Shown here in pieces: positions 10,963-22,167 of a DNA stretch of 64,000 nt. The stretch spans positions 62,001 to 126,000 of the forward strand of contig JAKUHH010000142.1 in assembly GCA_022701365.1 (NCBI GenBank). Reading direction: 5' to 3'. The DNA comes from Mycocentrospora acerina. Lineage: Eukaryota; Ascomycota; Dothideomycetes; Pleosporales. Under the pieces are notes generated by a model, which did not search any database, was not told the DNA's origin, and saw only the letters and a list, made by a program, of their open reading frames with translations. The translations under genes and the position numbers were made by a program. Each line of letters begins with the position of its first letter. Position 1 is the stretch's first letter.

Positions 10963-12353
10963 GCTTCACCGGACTTAATGTTGGTAAGAATTGTACAGAT
11001 CACGGCAGGAATGACGGTAAGTTTGATTCAAAAAGCGGAAGTCTGCTTATGCGTGGCATGCCACCGACTCCTTTGATAGAGTTCACAAGAGTAATCACCA
11101 ACGATTTAAAAGACAACGATAAATTTGAGGCTATCAATCCACCTCCCGAACCCCTACTCTCCTTAGTTCATAGATGTAACTACTAACAGTAATCCAGATT
11201 CTAAAAAGGATCATCCATCTTGTACTGCCTTTGGGATTCAAACGAAGAAAGTGGATATTGCAATCGGTAGGGCTCCAAGTGTTGGATTGGACGTAGTTGA
11301 AGCAACAGGGTCTCAGGCAACTTGAACCACACTGAAACACGACAAGAGGATATCGTCAAATTAGCCCAGACTATGGGAACAAAATAGACAAGCCATGATT
11401 TGATTCGCTTAGGGCGCAATAGCAGTAGACCGAGAAACCTTAACTTTTCTAATCAGAAGTATCAATGAATTGTACCTAGTGGCCGCTACCTCGTTGGGCA
11501 GTTTCTGAAGGGCGTTCCTTGGTCAACATGTGAAGACGGTACTACTTCCGGCCTTCTTTAGTGCTTATTAGCGGAAATAGTGACTGCTGATCAAGAACTT
11601 GCAAGCTCATCGATCGTTAAAAGTTTCATCAACTCCGCCCGCAGCATGTTCGCGTGGTGCAAGGGAGCTAATAGCCTCAAATAAGGTTTACGCTCCAGAG
11701 TGTTGTAATTCGTTCGCTTGATAATATTTGCTTGCTGATATATTGCCTCTCCAAACTCTGTGTCTACAACTTTGCTCCAGGCCCTCCACATTTCTAGAAA
11801 AAATCATGCACACCACCCATTTTTTACTCGGATCAACATCCGAATGTCACATGTTGGGCAGTATTCATTAGGTATAGTAGTGGGCTAACATGGAAAACTA
11901 ATCGACGAGCGGGTAGATCGAGCTGATGCCCCTCTTTGCCGGATACGACAACGACCAAACAAAAAGACGACACCCCACCTTTAGTTGAAGTGCACACTGT
12001 AACATTGCTGAAGGAGCCTATCTTAGGCGTTCTATAGTGCAACTATGATCTATTTTGAGCGAATCCGACAATAGTTCAGCATGTGTAATTTTTCGAAAAA
12101 CCACATGAGCTTGTGACTGAGCTCCAAAGGGAAATAAGAGCTATTGAGGGATATTTCAGAAAATACCTAGTGATTTGGTCTATTCTCAAAATGCAAATAG
12201 TGTGTTTCAGTTCCCACTAACTGGTCACAATCCTCACTGCTACCACTGTATCTCACTTGTGCTCCACGGAGTTCCTTCGGGTCATTCCTAGACTCAAGAT
12301 CTCATTCCCACTATACTGGGACTATACCTATCTCATACGTTACCAAAACTAAG
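10963..12353. other. Intergenic, gene-poor
   Basis: AT-richer DNA with no supported gene. A 66-codon minus-strand frame with a real ATG (11591-11791, containing WRAWSKVVDTEFGEAIYQQA) looks somewhat protein-like and could be a gene relic, but I cannot assign it. Confidence 0.4.
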
Positions 12354-13466
12354 TCAATCCGATTTTCCGTACCCCTCTGCCAAATATTCTTCGCTGAATG
12401 CGTAGTCCACGTACCCCACTGGTGAACCAACGGTATAGAACGTGCTCCTGTCGTAGGCATTAAGCTCCAATCCATGCCTGATTTTAAACACAAGGTCTGG
12501 ATTTGAAATAAAATGCCGGCCAAACATGACCAAGATCTCCTTGTCTGGATAGTTTTCATCGACGAGTTTTCTTGCCTCTTGAGGCGTATATCCACCTGCA
12601 ACAAGCAGCGGGCCGTCCCAAAGCTTGTACGCAAAATCGAGCTGCTCACAGTTCTCGATATCATTGCCGCCAGAAATGCGTGACTCGACAAGGTGGAGAT
12701 AACCAATACCTAAGCGGCGGGCTTTGACGATCACATCTGTGAACTGCGGGATTGGGTCTGCCATTCGCATGCCTTGGTAAGTACTCCAGGGGCTGAGGCG
12801 GAGTCCCACGCGTTTTGGGCCGATGGCGTTGGCAATGGCCTTGAGCATGTCGTCGAGTAGGCGACTTCGGTTCTCCACACTTCCACCGTACGCATCGTGA
12901 CGTTTGTTGCTGACGTCCTGAAGAAACTGATCAATGAGAAAGCCATTAGCACCATGGATTTCTATGCCGTCAAATCCCGCTCGAATGGCGTTCTTCGAAG
13001 CCTCTACAAATTCTTGGATAGTCTGCTGAATCTCCTCAATGGTCATGGCGTGTGGCGCTGCGATGCCTTCTTCTTTCGGGATGGCACTAGGTCCCACGAT
13101 GGGGAAGCCATCCTTTGCGGCTGTTTCGACATCTGCAGCACGACCCATGGCGAATAACTGACAGAAGATGGAGCATCCTTTGCTATGGATGTCATCAGTG
13201 ATGGTTCTCCAAGTAGTGACTTGGTCTTCGCGCCAAAGTCCCGGTGCGTTGGCGAAGCCCCCGCAGGCAGCCGCTGATATGAAGGTTCCCTCAGCGATGA
13301 TTAGGGTGCCAGGTACAGCGGCACGTTGGCTGTAGTACTCTTTCATCAGGGGCGTCGACGCTCGGTCATCAGTCGCTCGGAAGCGGGTGAGTGGAGCCAT
13401 TCCAATGCGATGCTTAACTTCTACATCGCCTATTTCGAGGGGTTTGAAAAGACGTGATTGAGACAT
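12354..13466 (-). CDS. Old yellow enzyme family NADH:flavin oxidoreductase
   Basis: This encodes 370 residues with no intron, starting at the ATG at 13466 (an ATG seven codons upstream is less likely). It shows the FMN-binding TIM-barrel pattern of old yellow enzymes: FKPLEIGDVEVKHRIGMAPLTR with the flavin-tuning Thr27, then the substrate-anion site H171 and N174 in IHGANGFLIDQFLQ, then SNKRHDAYGGSVENRSRL and a C-terminal MFGRHFISNPDL phosphate-binding loop. The family reduces activated C=C bonds with NAD(P)H. Here the usual proton-donating Tyr two residues after the Asn is Phe176, as in the isomerase-type EasA enzymes of ergot alkaloid synthesis. That suggests isomerase or weak reductase chemistry. 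Its minus-strand neighbours are a regulator and a DUF1772 protein. Confidence 0.92.
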   Translation of the reverse strand: MSQSRLFKPLEIGDVEVKHRIGMAPLTRFRATDDRASTPLMKEYYSQRAAVPGTLIIAEGTFISAAACGGFANAPGLWREDQVTTWRTITDDIHSKGCSIFCQLFAMGRAADVETAAKDGFPIVGPSAIPKEEGIAAPHAMTIEEIQQTIQEFVEASKNAIRAGFDGIEIHGANGFLIDQFLQDVSNKRHDAYGGSVENRSRLLDDMLKAIANAIGPKRVGLRLSPWSTYQGMRMADPIPQFTDVIVKARRLGIGYLHLVESRISGGNDIENCEQLDFAYKLWDGPLLVAGGYTPQEARKLVDENYPDKEILVMFGRHFISNPDLVFKIRHGLELNAYDRSTFYTVGSPVGYVDYAFSEEYLAEGYGKSD

Positions 13467-14063
13467 TGTCAAATGTTTCCTGGACACTTGATTTCAGGTA
13501 TGAAAGAATGAAGGTATTGACACTTGGATTTCGAGGACTACCAAATACTTATACGCATTATTCCATAAAAACATAACGTAGGAATCGGATGAATGCCATA
13601 TCGCCTCAAAGATGTCCTAACTAACTCAGGTAGAGACATATGTCCTAAATGGGAAAACAAAAAGCTCAAAGGGGAACAGAGATACTTCTGTTTTGGGAAA
13701 GTGGTTCACCTACCCATTTATGGCATGGTCTTGCGAATCTGGCCAGTCAAAGCTCAGCTCGCCCGCTATTTTTGGCGCTAAGATCCGCTCCACCCGTACA
13801 GAAAGCTGATGATTACAAATGGAAGAACAACACAGGTTGTACAAATGAGGAGTTAGCGAGATGACTGGTGCAAATGAACAAAGTAAGTAGGCAATATTAG
13901 ACGTAAATCAATCTTATCATTGTGCTTTTTTCTATAAGTAAAGCCAAAAATGCCAGTCACAGGTTTCCATGAAGCTTCCATATTTAAAGAGGCAGATTAA
14001 AGTTGAAATTGAATTTTTTTTCATCAAATAGTCTTCGGGAATCGACGTTTTTCTACCTCAACA
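13467..14063. other. Intergenic between oxidoreductase and regulator
   Basis: AT-rich spacer containing the oxidoreductase promoter and the 3' region of the regulator gene. No gene is seen. Confidence 0.55.
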
Positions 14064-15809
14064 TCAAATTTTTGAGCTATAAGTTTCTTCCCAGAATTCC
14101 CTAACCTGTGCCATGAATGCCTTCTCTGACCATATGAACTGCCTCAAAACTGTGAGTAAATCAGACCATGATATGTATAAGTCTCTGAATCTAGTGTTGC
14201 AATTCAAGCGCAAAAGAACTACATAGTCTGATCGTATAGCTCCCGAGGGAGCAAAGGCTCCACCAATATATATGAGCCAAGCTAGCAAATCAGGTTGGTC
14301 GTCCCATACACAATCGTCGTTTGATTGCTGTAATTTGCAGAGAAGTTGAAGCGAAAGATGTGACTATGCCACTTGATGTCAGTTTAACAGACAAAAAATC
14401 AAACTATCACGAAGTTGGCTTACGGGAACAGTTGAAGTACGCCAAAGCCTGCAGCGCAGCATTGCTGAGCATAAATATGCTGCCAGATGGCAACACTCCG
14501 AGATGGAGGAGATACTTGGTAAATTCACTAGCCGTGACTGAATAGATGCTTGGTGGTTATCGATATGTGCCATCGATATCACATCCTCTTTGCAGAAAAA
14601 GGTAGAGTCTCTGATAAATTGCAGTGCAGAGATGTCGTTTAGTACCTCAACGAACTGTTTACCCAATAGATATAACTGGTCTTTGAATCCAGGCGGTAGA
14701 ATGAACAAATCTGACAAGAAAGGATCTCTGCGCCACTGAAGCTCAGAAAATGTTGTGTGATCAACAACTCGACTCGACCCTGTCAACACTGAGACATTCA
14801 GGTCTTGCCTGTGGGTCATTGTGAGGTTGAGCAATCAAGAGGTGTTGCATTTTCGCTCACCAGAAAATAGCACGTTTGATACCATCACTTAAATGTAAGC
14901 CCTTCCTTTGACAAATGCCAAGAAGCTCATGAATCGCTCCCATATGAATCTGAACTTGACGCGGCATTCCGAGTTGAGCCTATTAAAGCAAAGTATCAGC
15001 TCTTGCAGCTGTATACTTGATGTATTCAGAAACTTCATCTACAAAAGAATCACGGACCTCTACACCTGCGAGCAGGAGAATCGCCCCTAATGTTGACTCC
15101 GAAGTCGCTCTATCCGAAGAACTCAACCTTTGACGAATGGATCTCAGAGCCTCGCTTTGATATTTGAGGTATTCTTTGTCGATACTGCTAGCCGTGGTGG
15201 CAAATGCAATCGTGAGCATAAAGGCATTCAGGAGAGCGTGATCATTTTGTCCATTTCGAAAAATAGGACGGAAATTTTGGAGCACAAGCTCATCTGAAAT
15301 ACTGAATACAGGCTCTGCGATATGTCGAATCTTGTCTAACGCATTTAAATAAGCCTTTATCTGTTATATCGGAGTGTTGCATAGAGCTTACGCTGGCTAC
15401 GCAATGTCTGTAGTCTCGGTGACTCTGCAGCAAGCATTTGAAACGGGTCAGGCGCGTCTGCAGGGAAATGGAGTAGTGATGCAACAAGAGGTTGGATTTG
15501 TTTTGTTTTGCTTGCAGGGTTTCCATGTTTTTCTTTCAAAGTCACTGTACGAAAATTATGACCCGACTTTTGTTGAAGCTTCCGCTTTTTCTCAAGGCCC
15601 CTTGCTACAGCATGCGACCGGGCTAGGCGCTTCGCTTCGCGATCGTTCCCTTCATTTGGATTCTGAATCAAAACAAAATGAAATTGACCTCCTAAGAATA
15701 TTGATCATTGAGACATAATCGTGCTACCTTTAGACTTTGACTTACCTAAATTGAGGCCACTGCGGTGCTCTTGGTTGGCTAATTTGCCAGCAATAGTGTG
15801 TCGAGCCAT
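14064..15809 (-). CDS. Fungal-specific transcription regulator (Fungal_trans_2-type body, no zinc cluster)
   Basis: Six exons reconstruct an uninterrupted 469-residue protein: 15809-15746, 15691-15392, 15335-15058, 14979-14861, 14808-14424 and 14327-14064. The introns are 52-96 bp. The N-terminus runs into GGQFHFVLIQNPNEGNDREA and KRLARSHAVARGLEKKRK, the opening typical of a large Pezizomycotina regulator family annotated as fungal-specific transcription factor domain (Fungal_trans_2, formerly DUF3468). Later blocks fit as well: LGMPRQVQIHMGAIHELLG, WRRDPFLSDLFILPPGFKD, QLYLLGKQFVEVLNDISAL, SIQSRLVNL, and the C-terminal LRQFIWSEKAFMAQVREFWE. No Zn2Cys6 cluster is present, which is common in this subgroup. 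DNA contact would need a partner or an unrecognised element. It may control the flanking genes; this is inferred from position only. Donor GTCCGT of intron 3 is the weakest junction. Confidence 0.8.
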
Positions 15810-17008
15810 GAAAACAAGGGTATTAGGCAGACTTAAAATTTTAAAAATTTCTCGGTAGTTGAGTGATACCATGAGAAGGTAAATCTGTTTTTAATGTAGA
15901 TAACAAGGTAGTGGATTACAAATCGGAGACGTTAGATCACGTGATACCAAGACGAAAATGATAAATTCGGGGACGTGAAACTGGCCGATGGTAAATGATG
16001 TACTAAAGATTCATTTTAGATATCAGATTATCAATTTTACTCACGCGTAGGCAATCGGACAAGTATTTAATATGAGAAAGACATGGTGTTTTTCAGAATT
16101 CCAAACCTATCAGAAGATAACATTGTAACTTCTATACACAGTTATTACTTCTTGCTTCTATTGTCCTTTCTCGTAAGAATATCATGTTCTCTTATTTTTC
16201 ACTTCCTTTGTATACAGGTGTCATCGAAATTGTCTATTTCTTGAATGCAATTATAACGAATTTCGCGCCACACTGCAAGCAGGGGCCCCAATACCCTACT
16301 CCTTGATTATTCGTGAAAGTAGACATTTGAAAGAGAGACCCAAGTTAGCAAACCATTAAATTTGTCAGCATAAATGCGACAAGTCGCCGATATCGAGCTT
16401 TTGCACAGCTTAGCTTAGGGCCGCCTGCTGCCTGCAACGTTGACCATAAACCTACTAAGCACAATGCTGAGCATATACTAGATGACCAATTCTTGAATGC
16501 GAGGTATAAGCTTACTGTTTAAGTATAAAACAGTGTTCAACCCGCTTACAAAAGAAGGAAGTTGATAGGATCTGGACAGTATGGGAGAAATTCTCTGTCA
16601 GCCAACATGAACCTATCACGTGGATCAGCTCATGAATACCCAGTGTCTACATAGTCTCCTTTTTCTCCTTAGCTCATTATACGAAAAGACACTCCTCCAA
16701 TTGTTCTCCCATATTCTTTTATGCAGATTTGACAGTTTTCCTTGGGCATTTTTCCTATGGCAGAACATGGTTATAACTGCATTCAAGGAGCATGTAAATT
16801 GAGACAATTTACAAAGTTATCTGGAGGGCTCAAGTGTTTAAAGAGTTGTCTAGGAACCACAAAGATTCTGTTAGAGCTACTACCTCTTAGGCTTGAAGTA
16901 ATTTACTCAAAAACTAATTTGTTGCTATCATAAAGACTGCAGTGTTTACTTTCAAGATGCAAATTGACTTAAGACGTGCAGTCTGACAAATAAAGCTGGT
17001 GCAGTTTC
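15810..17008. other. AT-rich intergenic region
   Basis: AT-rich DNA with many short oligo-A/T runs. No open frame has a recognisable protein signature, and no transposon ends were identified. Confidence 0.5.
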
Positions 17009-17585
17009 TTAACTCACACAAGCCCAGATACCAAGAGTTGCAGAGCTTAGCAGCATAACGCCTCTCCAGAGGTTAAGCTTTCCCCAGGTCTCCACTAGTT
17101 GATGTGTATCCTCCTTGTCCTGCTTCTCACTAGAATATTTAGCTCTCCTTTCTAGCTCTGAAATGTTATCCCACATCAACAGCCTAGTATATGGCACAAG
17201 TCCAAACGCAGCGACCGCCGCCGCAATGTATAGATTCCTCTGCATATGTAACGCTACACCCCTAACAGCCGTGGCTTGCGTAAGCGTGCTTCGATATGCA
17301 AGTGTAGCGAAACCAACACCCGAACTCATGACAAGAGATACAACTGGTGTGATACCATTATCGAAGAGGACTTTCCATTGTGTCGCGAGAGACGGGGCTG
17401 GTGCGTGGAGAAGTGCGGGTAGGCTTACAATAGTAGTGCTGATGTTTGTGCCTATCATAAACTGTTAGCATGTCGATGAAAGAATAGAAAATGAGGATCG
17501 CTATACCAGCTGCGAGCGCAACGGCAAGGACACTGTAGGATTGCAGGATAGAAATGAGGTTGTTGGAAGATATATGAGCAGACAT
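17009..17585 (-). CDS. DUF1772 / anthrone-oxygenase-like membrane protein
   Basis: Two exons (17585-17507 and 17451-17009, intron 55 bp, GTATAG...GATAG) encode 173 residues. The protein has four hydrophobic segments and the arrangement seen in DUF1772: an N-terminal helix VLAVALAAGTNISTTIVSLP, a central pair around VSLVMSSGVGFATLAYRS and NLYIAAAVAAFGLVPYTRLL, a charged loop, then a last helix after WGKLNLWRGVMLLSSATLG. Some members oxidise anthrones to anthraquinones in polyketide pathways (HypC of aflatoxin synthesis); many others are uncharacterised. There is no polyketide synthase in the window, so a role in secondary metabolism is only a possibility raised by the nearby oxidoreductase and regulator. 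Confidence 0.8.
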
Positions 17586-18431
17586 CTTTATCGTAAGTGT
17601 TAATTAGGCCTTCAATTGAAATGGACGTGGAAACAGCGGGACTTGTGTAGCTAGAACGGTAAATCATTATCGTCAGGTCAAACGAAACGCGCTCCTTTAT
17701 ATAGCTTGTACTGAATGTGTCTATCTCTCCCACGTATGTAGGACTCACTAACATCTACCTAGCTGTATTAGTAGCGATAGCGCATACTTTTTACGGCCGG
17801 AGCGTCAGTGTTACAGCCACTTACGAGTTTTCCGCTAAAGCGAAGTACTAGCAGCTTATCGCACATGTGCTGAAAGTGTGTTGCTAACCTAGGCGATTTT
17901 TGTAAGCCATTGCGTCATGATCCATGCTCGAAATGTAGCGCAAACGTACTTTCTCACTGTCCTATCCGTTGGGCAAAAGACAACGTAAAACAAGAAAGCT
18001 ATAAAGTCTTCCGCGAGTTTCCAAAAAGCTTCCCACTCTAGACACTTAGTTTTGGAAGGAACAACAACTTCTCATACCTTCTATTTAAATTACTCCTATT
18101 CTATCGGCTGAACACGACATCTCGCGGTCTATTACGAGTGTGTCCGCTTCCTCAGTTAACCATCATCATTCAGCTAGAGTCAGAGCCAGAGAAAATCCTG
18201 TATACAAATTCTTGATTTACCTCAAGATGAGCCAATTCAATGATCAGGTCAATGACAAATATAACTCCGTTACATAGCAGCATAATGCTACTCGAGAGTT
18301 CCATAGTAGTTCCTGCTCTACTCGACGTAATGCAAATCCATGGGCCATTAAACCAGATAGTAAAATAGCGCCTTACCCACATGATCTCTTAGCCAAACAC
18401 TCTGTCAACTCTTCCAAATGTGACAGTAATC
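17586..18431. other. Intergenic, no supported gene
   Basis: Spacer between the DUF1772 gene and the next minus-strand gene. A 70-codon hydrophobic frame at 18170-18382 was seen but has no family resemblance, so it is not called. Confidence 0.45.
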
Positions 18432-19730
18432 TTAAATCTTCCCCGGATCCAGCACATCAAACCGCTCATTCAGCTCTTCCAGAAAACGACTCCTAACATC
18501 CTCAGTCGGCCATCCCTCTTCAGGTATCACAATGCCTCCATCATGCCTCCACTCTCTCGGCTGTGGAAGGTTCTTCCCAGTCGCCGGGTTAACAAACCCA
18601 AACAAGAGAAATTCTAGGAAGTACTGTTGAACATGCAATTCTCTTCTGACCCCTTCCGTGATGACGAGGTCAACAGCACTCTCCATCCTCCCGCCATCAA
18701 CATCCCATCCCTCTTTACACATCAAGCCCCACTCCTCTTCAGGAACCCCATTATCGAGCTCATCGTCTAGCCAAGGATGAGTATCAGTATCGAGATCCTC
18801 GGTAGGATATGTCCGCACCAACATATCCGTAGTTTTATCGTAGTCTAATTCCATCTTACCAGTGAGAACCCCATGCAGTAAAGACAAAGACTTTTGCTTC
18901 AACAACATATGGGAGAGCTGACAGATGCCATTCCCGAGGATGGGGTCCGCGAAACACATGTCCAATTTGACCAAGAAGAATTGAAAAAGCATAATGTCCG
19001 TATCTCTCCATATCGACTTGTCTTGCAAAAACGCGAGACGTAAAGCAGTGGTCTTGGTCTCCATCAGGCACCAAAACTTCATGAGCGCGGCCTCAACACC
19101 AGTAGGCATATTGCCTATTCCGCCATCAACTACCATCTTCGTTAGGATTCCGTATACTACTTTCTCTCGCCAGAGAACCATACCAATCCATCGGAACCCT
19201 GGTACATCTCGAGCTAGCCACTCGCGTCCGTCCATGGGTCGAAGCATTGGGTCGCTAATGCATAGTTCGGGGTAGAGCACCCACGTAAATATGTGCGACG
19301 CAAGAGGAGCATGATACTTGGCATAGTCGTGGATGAGCGAGACGCTGTATTTGTTGAGGCGGTAGTGGAATTCTTTGTCGATGGTGTAGAGAGACGTAAT
19401 GAGGTGGTAAGGTAGGCGAAGTGCAAATTGAAAGAAGAGGTTTGTGTGGCGAAGAACCGCTTTGTATATATTAAATCGGGGTTGCGCATGCGAGGACGTT
19501 GGAACTTGGCATGTGGGGGGTGTCGTGGTCAGTGTAGGGGCTACTGCTGGCGGTGTGGTGGGTGTGAGCGGGATATCGGGACCCCAGACTGTGGCTGCTA
19601 CATTGCGGCGACGGTGGTGGAGGCGGCGGAGAATGTGTGGTGCGTCGTTCTCGGTCTGGTTGCCTACTGCGCTCGAGGTGTCTTCTGCTGCACGTTTCTT
19701 ACTTGTCGCGATCGAGAATTCAACATCCAT
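18432..19730 (-). CDS. Conserved Pezizomycotina protein of unknown function
   Basis: A single exon of 432 residues starting at the ATG at 19730. The first 90 residues are low-complexity and Thr/Pro-rich. The remainder is strongly conserved in character with an uncharacterised family that I recognise from many filamentous ascomycetes. Diagnostic blocks are LPYHLITSLYTIDKEFHYRL, WVLYPELCISDPMLRPMDGR, LVKLDMCFADPILGNGICQL, EDLDTDTHPWLDDELDNGVP and ITEGVRRELHVQQYFLEFLL. The LPYHLI start of the conserved part is reminiscent of an F-box, but the rest of that motif is not visible. No enzyme motif or membrane segment is seen and no function is assigned. Confidence 0.85.
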   Translation of the reverse strand: MDVEFSIATSKKRAAEDTSSAVGNQTENDAPHILRRLHHRRRNVAATVWGPDIPLTPTTPPAVAPTLTTTPPTCQVPTSSHAQPRFNIYKAVLRHTNLFFQFALRLPYHLITSLYTIDKEFHYRLNKYSVSLIHDYAKYHAPLASHIFTWVLYPELCISDPMLRPMDGREWLARDVPGFRWIGMVLWREKVVYGILTKMVVDGGIGNMPTGVEAALMKFWCLMETKTTALRLAFLQDKSIWRDTDIMLFQFFLVKLDMCFADPILGNGICQLSHMLLKQKSLSLLHGVLTGKMELDYDKTTDMLVRTYPTEDLDTDTHPWLDDELDNGVPEEEWGLMCKEGWDVDGGRMESAVDLVITEGVRRELHVQQYFLEFLLFGFVNPATGKNLPQPREWRHDGGIVIPEEGWPTEDVRSRFLEELNERFDVLDPGKI

Positions 19731-20180
19731 TCGAACTGATGGAGGACACACAGTCGCTTTATTGGGATTGACGTGGAAGCGGATAGTGTGATGTTTTCTT
19801 GACTTGTTTCAATCAAAGCACCGGGAAAGGTTGTGTTCAAGGTATGTAACAGTGCTTAAGAAGTAACAGTTGCTCATTTGGTGAAACCTTCAGGCAGCAA
19901 TTAAAACAAACGAGAATGGCTAACAAATACTAGCGGCACTATGGTGAAAGTGAGGCGCAAGTTATAGTAGGTTCCGGAAGAGAACAAGTCCTTCTCCAAC
20001 GGATGGATATCTGTTTATGAGAGCCAGGATCTACGGTAATGAACATTGTAAGAGATCTTGATGAAATTTGCAGTTTGTTTTCTGTTATTACTCATTCAAG
20101 CCGAAGGAGTGCGTTCCCTCATACTCGAGCTCCAAGTTGACTAGTACGACGCTCAATCCACAGAGTTCAAGGCTTGCGAT
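19731..20180. other. Intergenic
   Basis: Promoter side of the conserved gene at 18432 and 3' side of the F-box gene at 20181. No gene is seen. Confidence 0.55.
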
Positions 20181-22167
20181 TCAGTCCACTCCACCATACT
20201 CATCTTCTGTGTCGATATCTAGACCCATATATTCGAGCAATCCTCCGTTTTCTTCAATTTCGTTTGAAACGTCTTCGGAATCGTCTGAATCGTCGTCCTC
20301 ATCTCCTTCACTAGCCGTCTCCCATTCCGCATCATCGTCATCAACTATAAGAAGCAATTGGTCCAGATCATCGGAACTATCACTACTCAAGTCACCATTC
20401 GTACCGTCAAGATCCAAGCCAATGACAAATGGTACATTATCAAGATGCTCCGAAAAGTTCAGGAAATTTACATTCCTACGAATGAACCTGCGTCGCAAAT
20501 CTCGCATGGTACGACTGACTTCGCCATTGATACGGTGAATATCGACGATGCCTAACTGATCCGTTTCTGGTGGATCGCTCTCTTCGGTTTTTCTGCGCAT
20601 ATGCTCATCGGTATCCGCCCCCTGTGTATTGCTTGTCTCGGGAGATGTAATATGTGCGTAAGGAAAAAGTTCTTGTACAGCAATATCTCCTACCAGATCT
20701 TGCAGAGGGATTTCCCCTGTGTGGGCAACAGCCTCGATATCGTCTTTTATATGCCGGCGGAAACCAACCAAATCAGCGTTGTATAAACACTGAATTATCG
20801 GAACTTGTTCACCATGAAGATAAGGTGGTATGAGACTCGAACTTCTGTGCATTTCCACTGTTATTTTAAGGTTAATATCATTCTTAAACAACTTGTAACC
20901 ATACGCGTGGCGATCCCGCAAACTCTCAGAGTCGCAGAGATGATCGAGGACTGATAGAGGACACCGAAGGTAGAAAGATTGAAGAAACTCAAGCGTCGTA
21001 AGTGATGGTAGTGCAATGTATGTTTCAACCGGGGGAAGTTGGTCGAAGAAATCGGGAAAAACATCCCAGTGGCGACGGATCTTGAGAGTTTCTAGGTTTG
21101 GCGGAGCAAGATCATAATTCATGATGACAGCCTGATGCAAGAAAGAACCTGTATCACACTCTATGGATTGAAGGACATGGAAATTTCGCAGGCCCTCGCC
21201 AGTAGGACGTAAGCGGCCTGGGCGAAGAGCATGGTCGATTCTCCAGCTAGGATCAAGATGCTTGAGTGTCTCCAGGGAGTGTGCAACAACCGAGAGTGCT
21301 TCTAGTGATGCGTTGAAATCTTTTGTGAGTCGGGGCGCAAGTCGTGTCGTTGTGTTGATGTTGAAGACATTCTCGCCAAGAGTTAGGTGCTTGAGACGTT
21401 CAGGAGTGCTCAAAATGCGCAAGAGACTTTTCGGTTTCAACTCGCATTCGTCAAATTCAAGTGTTGTGAGAGGTGTTTGCTTGAGGTGTGACTCCAACTC
21501 CGGCAGATCTTCAGGAAATGTAACACAGGAAACGTGGAGAAATCGAAGACTGGGATGGCGAAAAAGACAGTGGAAGCCATCGAGAGTCCAGAAATCAGCA
21601 TATGCGCCGTGCGAATGGATGGTCAACGATTGCAAGACCGCCAATCCAACTGTTCGATTAAGACTGTTGCCTAATCGATGCTTACTCCGAATTCGGGCCT
21701 CCTCCCCAGGCCCTTCGATACATGCCTTTTCAAGCGCTTCTCTGAAACTTTCCATGTCCCCCTCTACCCATTCATTTCCACCTTTTTCCCAGTTGAAGTT
21801 GTCATATGGCGACTCGATATGCCACTCTCTAAGATGTACCATCTGTGACACGCATTTATTGAACACTCTCCTCGTCTCCAGGCTGTTCTCCAGATGTCCA
21901 GTTACATATCTGTAAAGTATCTTGAGTGTCTGAACTGCGCGAACACGTTCATTGCGACGCCCAAAAGCTTCAATGATCGCGTGCAAATCTTGCACGGAAA
22001 GCAGCTCGATTTTCTTGTAAAGTTGTTCTTCAGCCAACTGTTGCAAATCTTTGCTTGCTCGCGCAAGGTTACATAACGTGTTGTTATCGCCAGAGAGCTG
22101 CTCAATAACGAGAAGTGAGTTCGTTCGGCAGGTGGTGATACGTGCTGCTTAGAAGCGGTGAAGCCAT
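20181..22167 (-). CDS. F-box / leucine-rich-repeat-like protein with apparent 1-bp frameshift
   Basis: The main frame runs from 22115 to 20181 and lacks a proper start. It opens with LLVIEQLSGDNNTLCNLARA, the body of an F-box. The missing F-box beginning, MASPLLSSTYHHLPNEL, lies immediately upstream from an ATG at 22167 but in another frame. Removing one base (about 22116) joins LPNEL to LLVIEQL exactly. The following 450 residues contain irregular leucine-rich segments such as SLRFLHVSCVTFPEDLPELE and LKHLTLGENVF, as in many fungal F-box proteins. The tail is very acidic (runs of Asp, Ser and Glu). The frameshift is either a sequencing error or a disabling mutation. I favour an error or a very young lesion, because about 640 codons downstream remain open. 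Joined length is about 661 residues. Confidence 0.7.
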
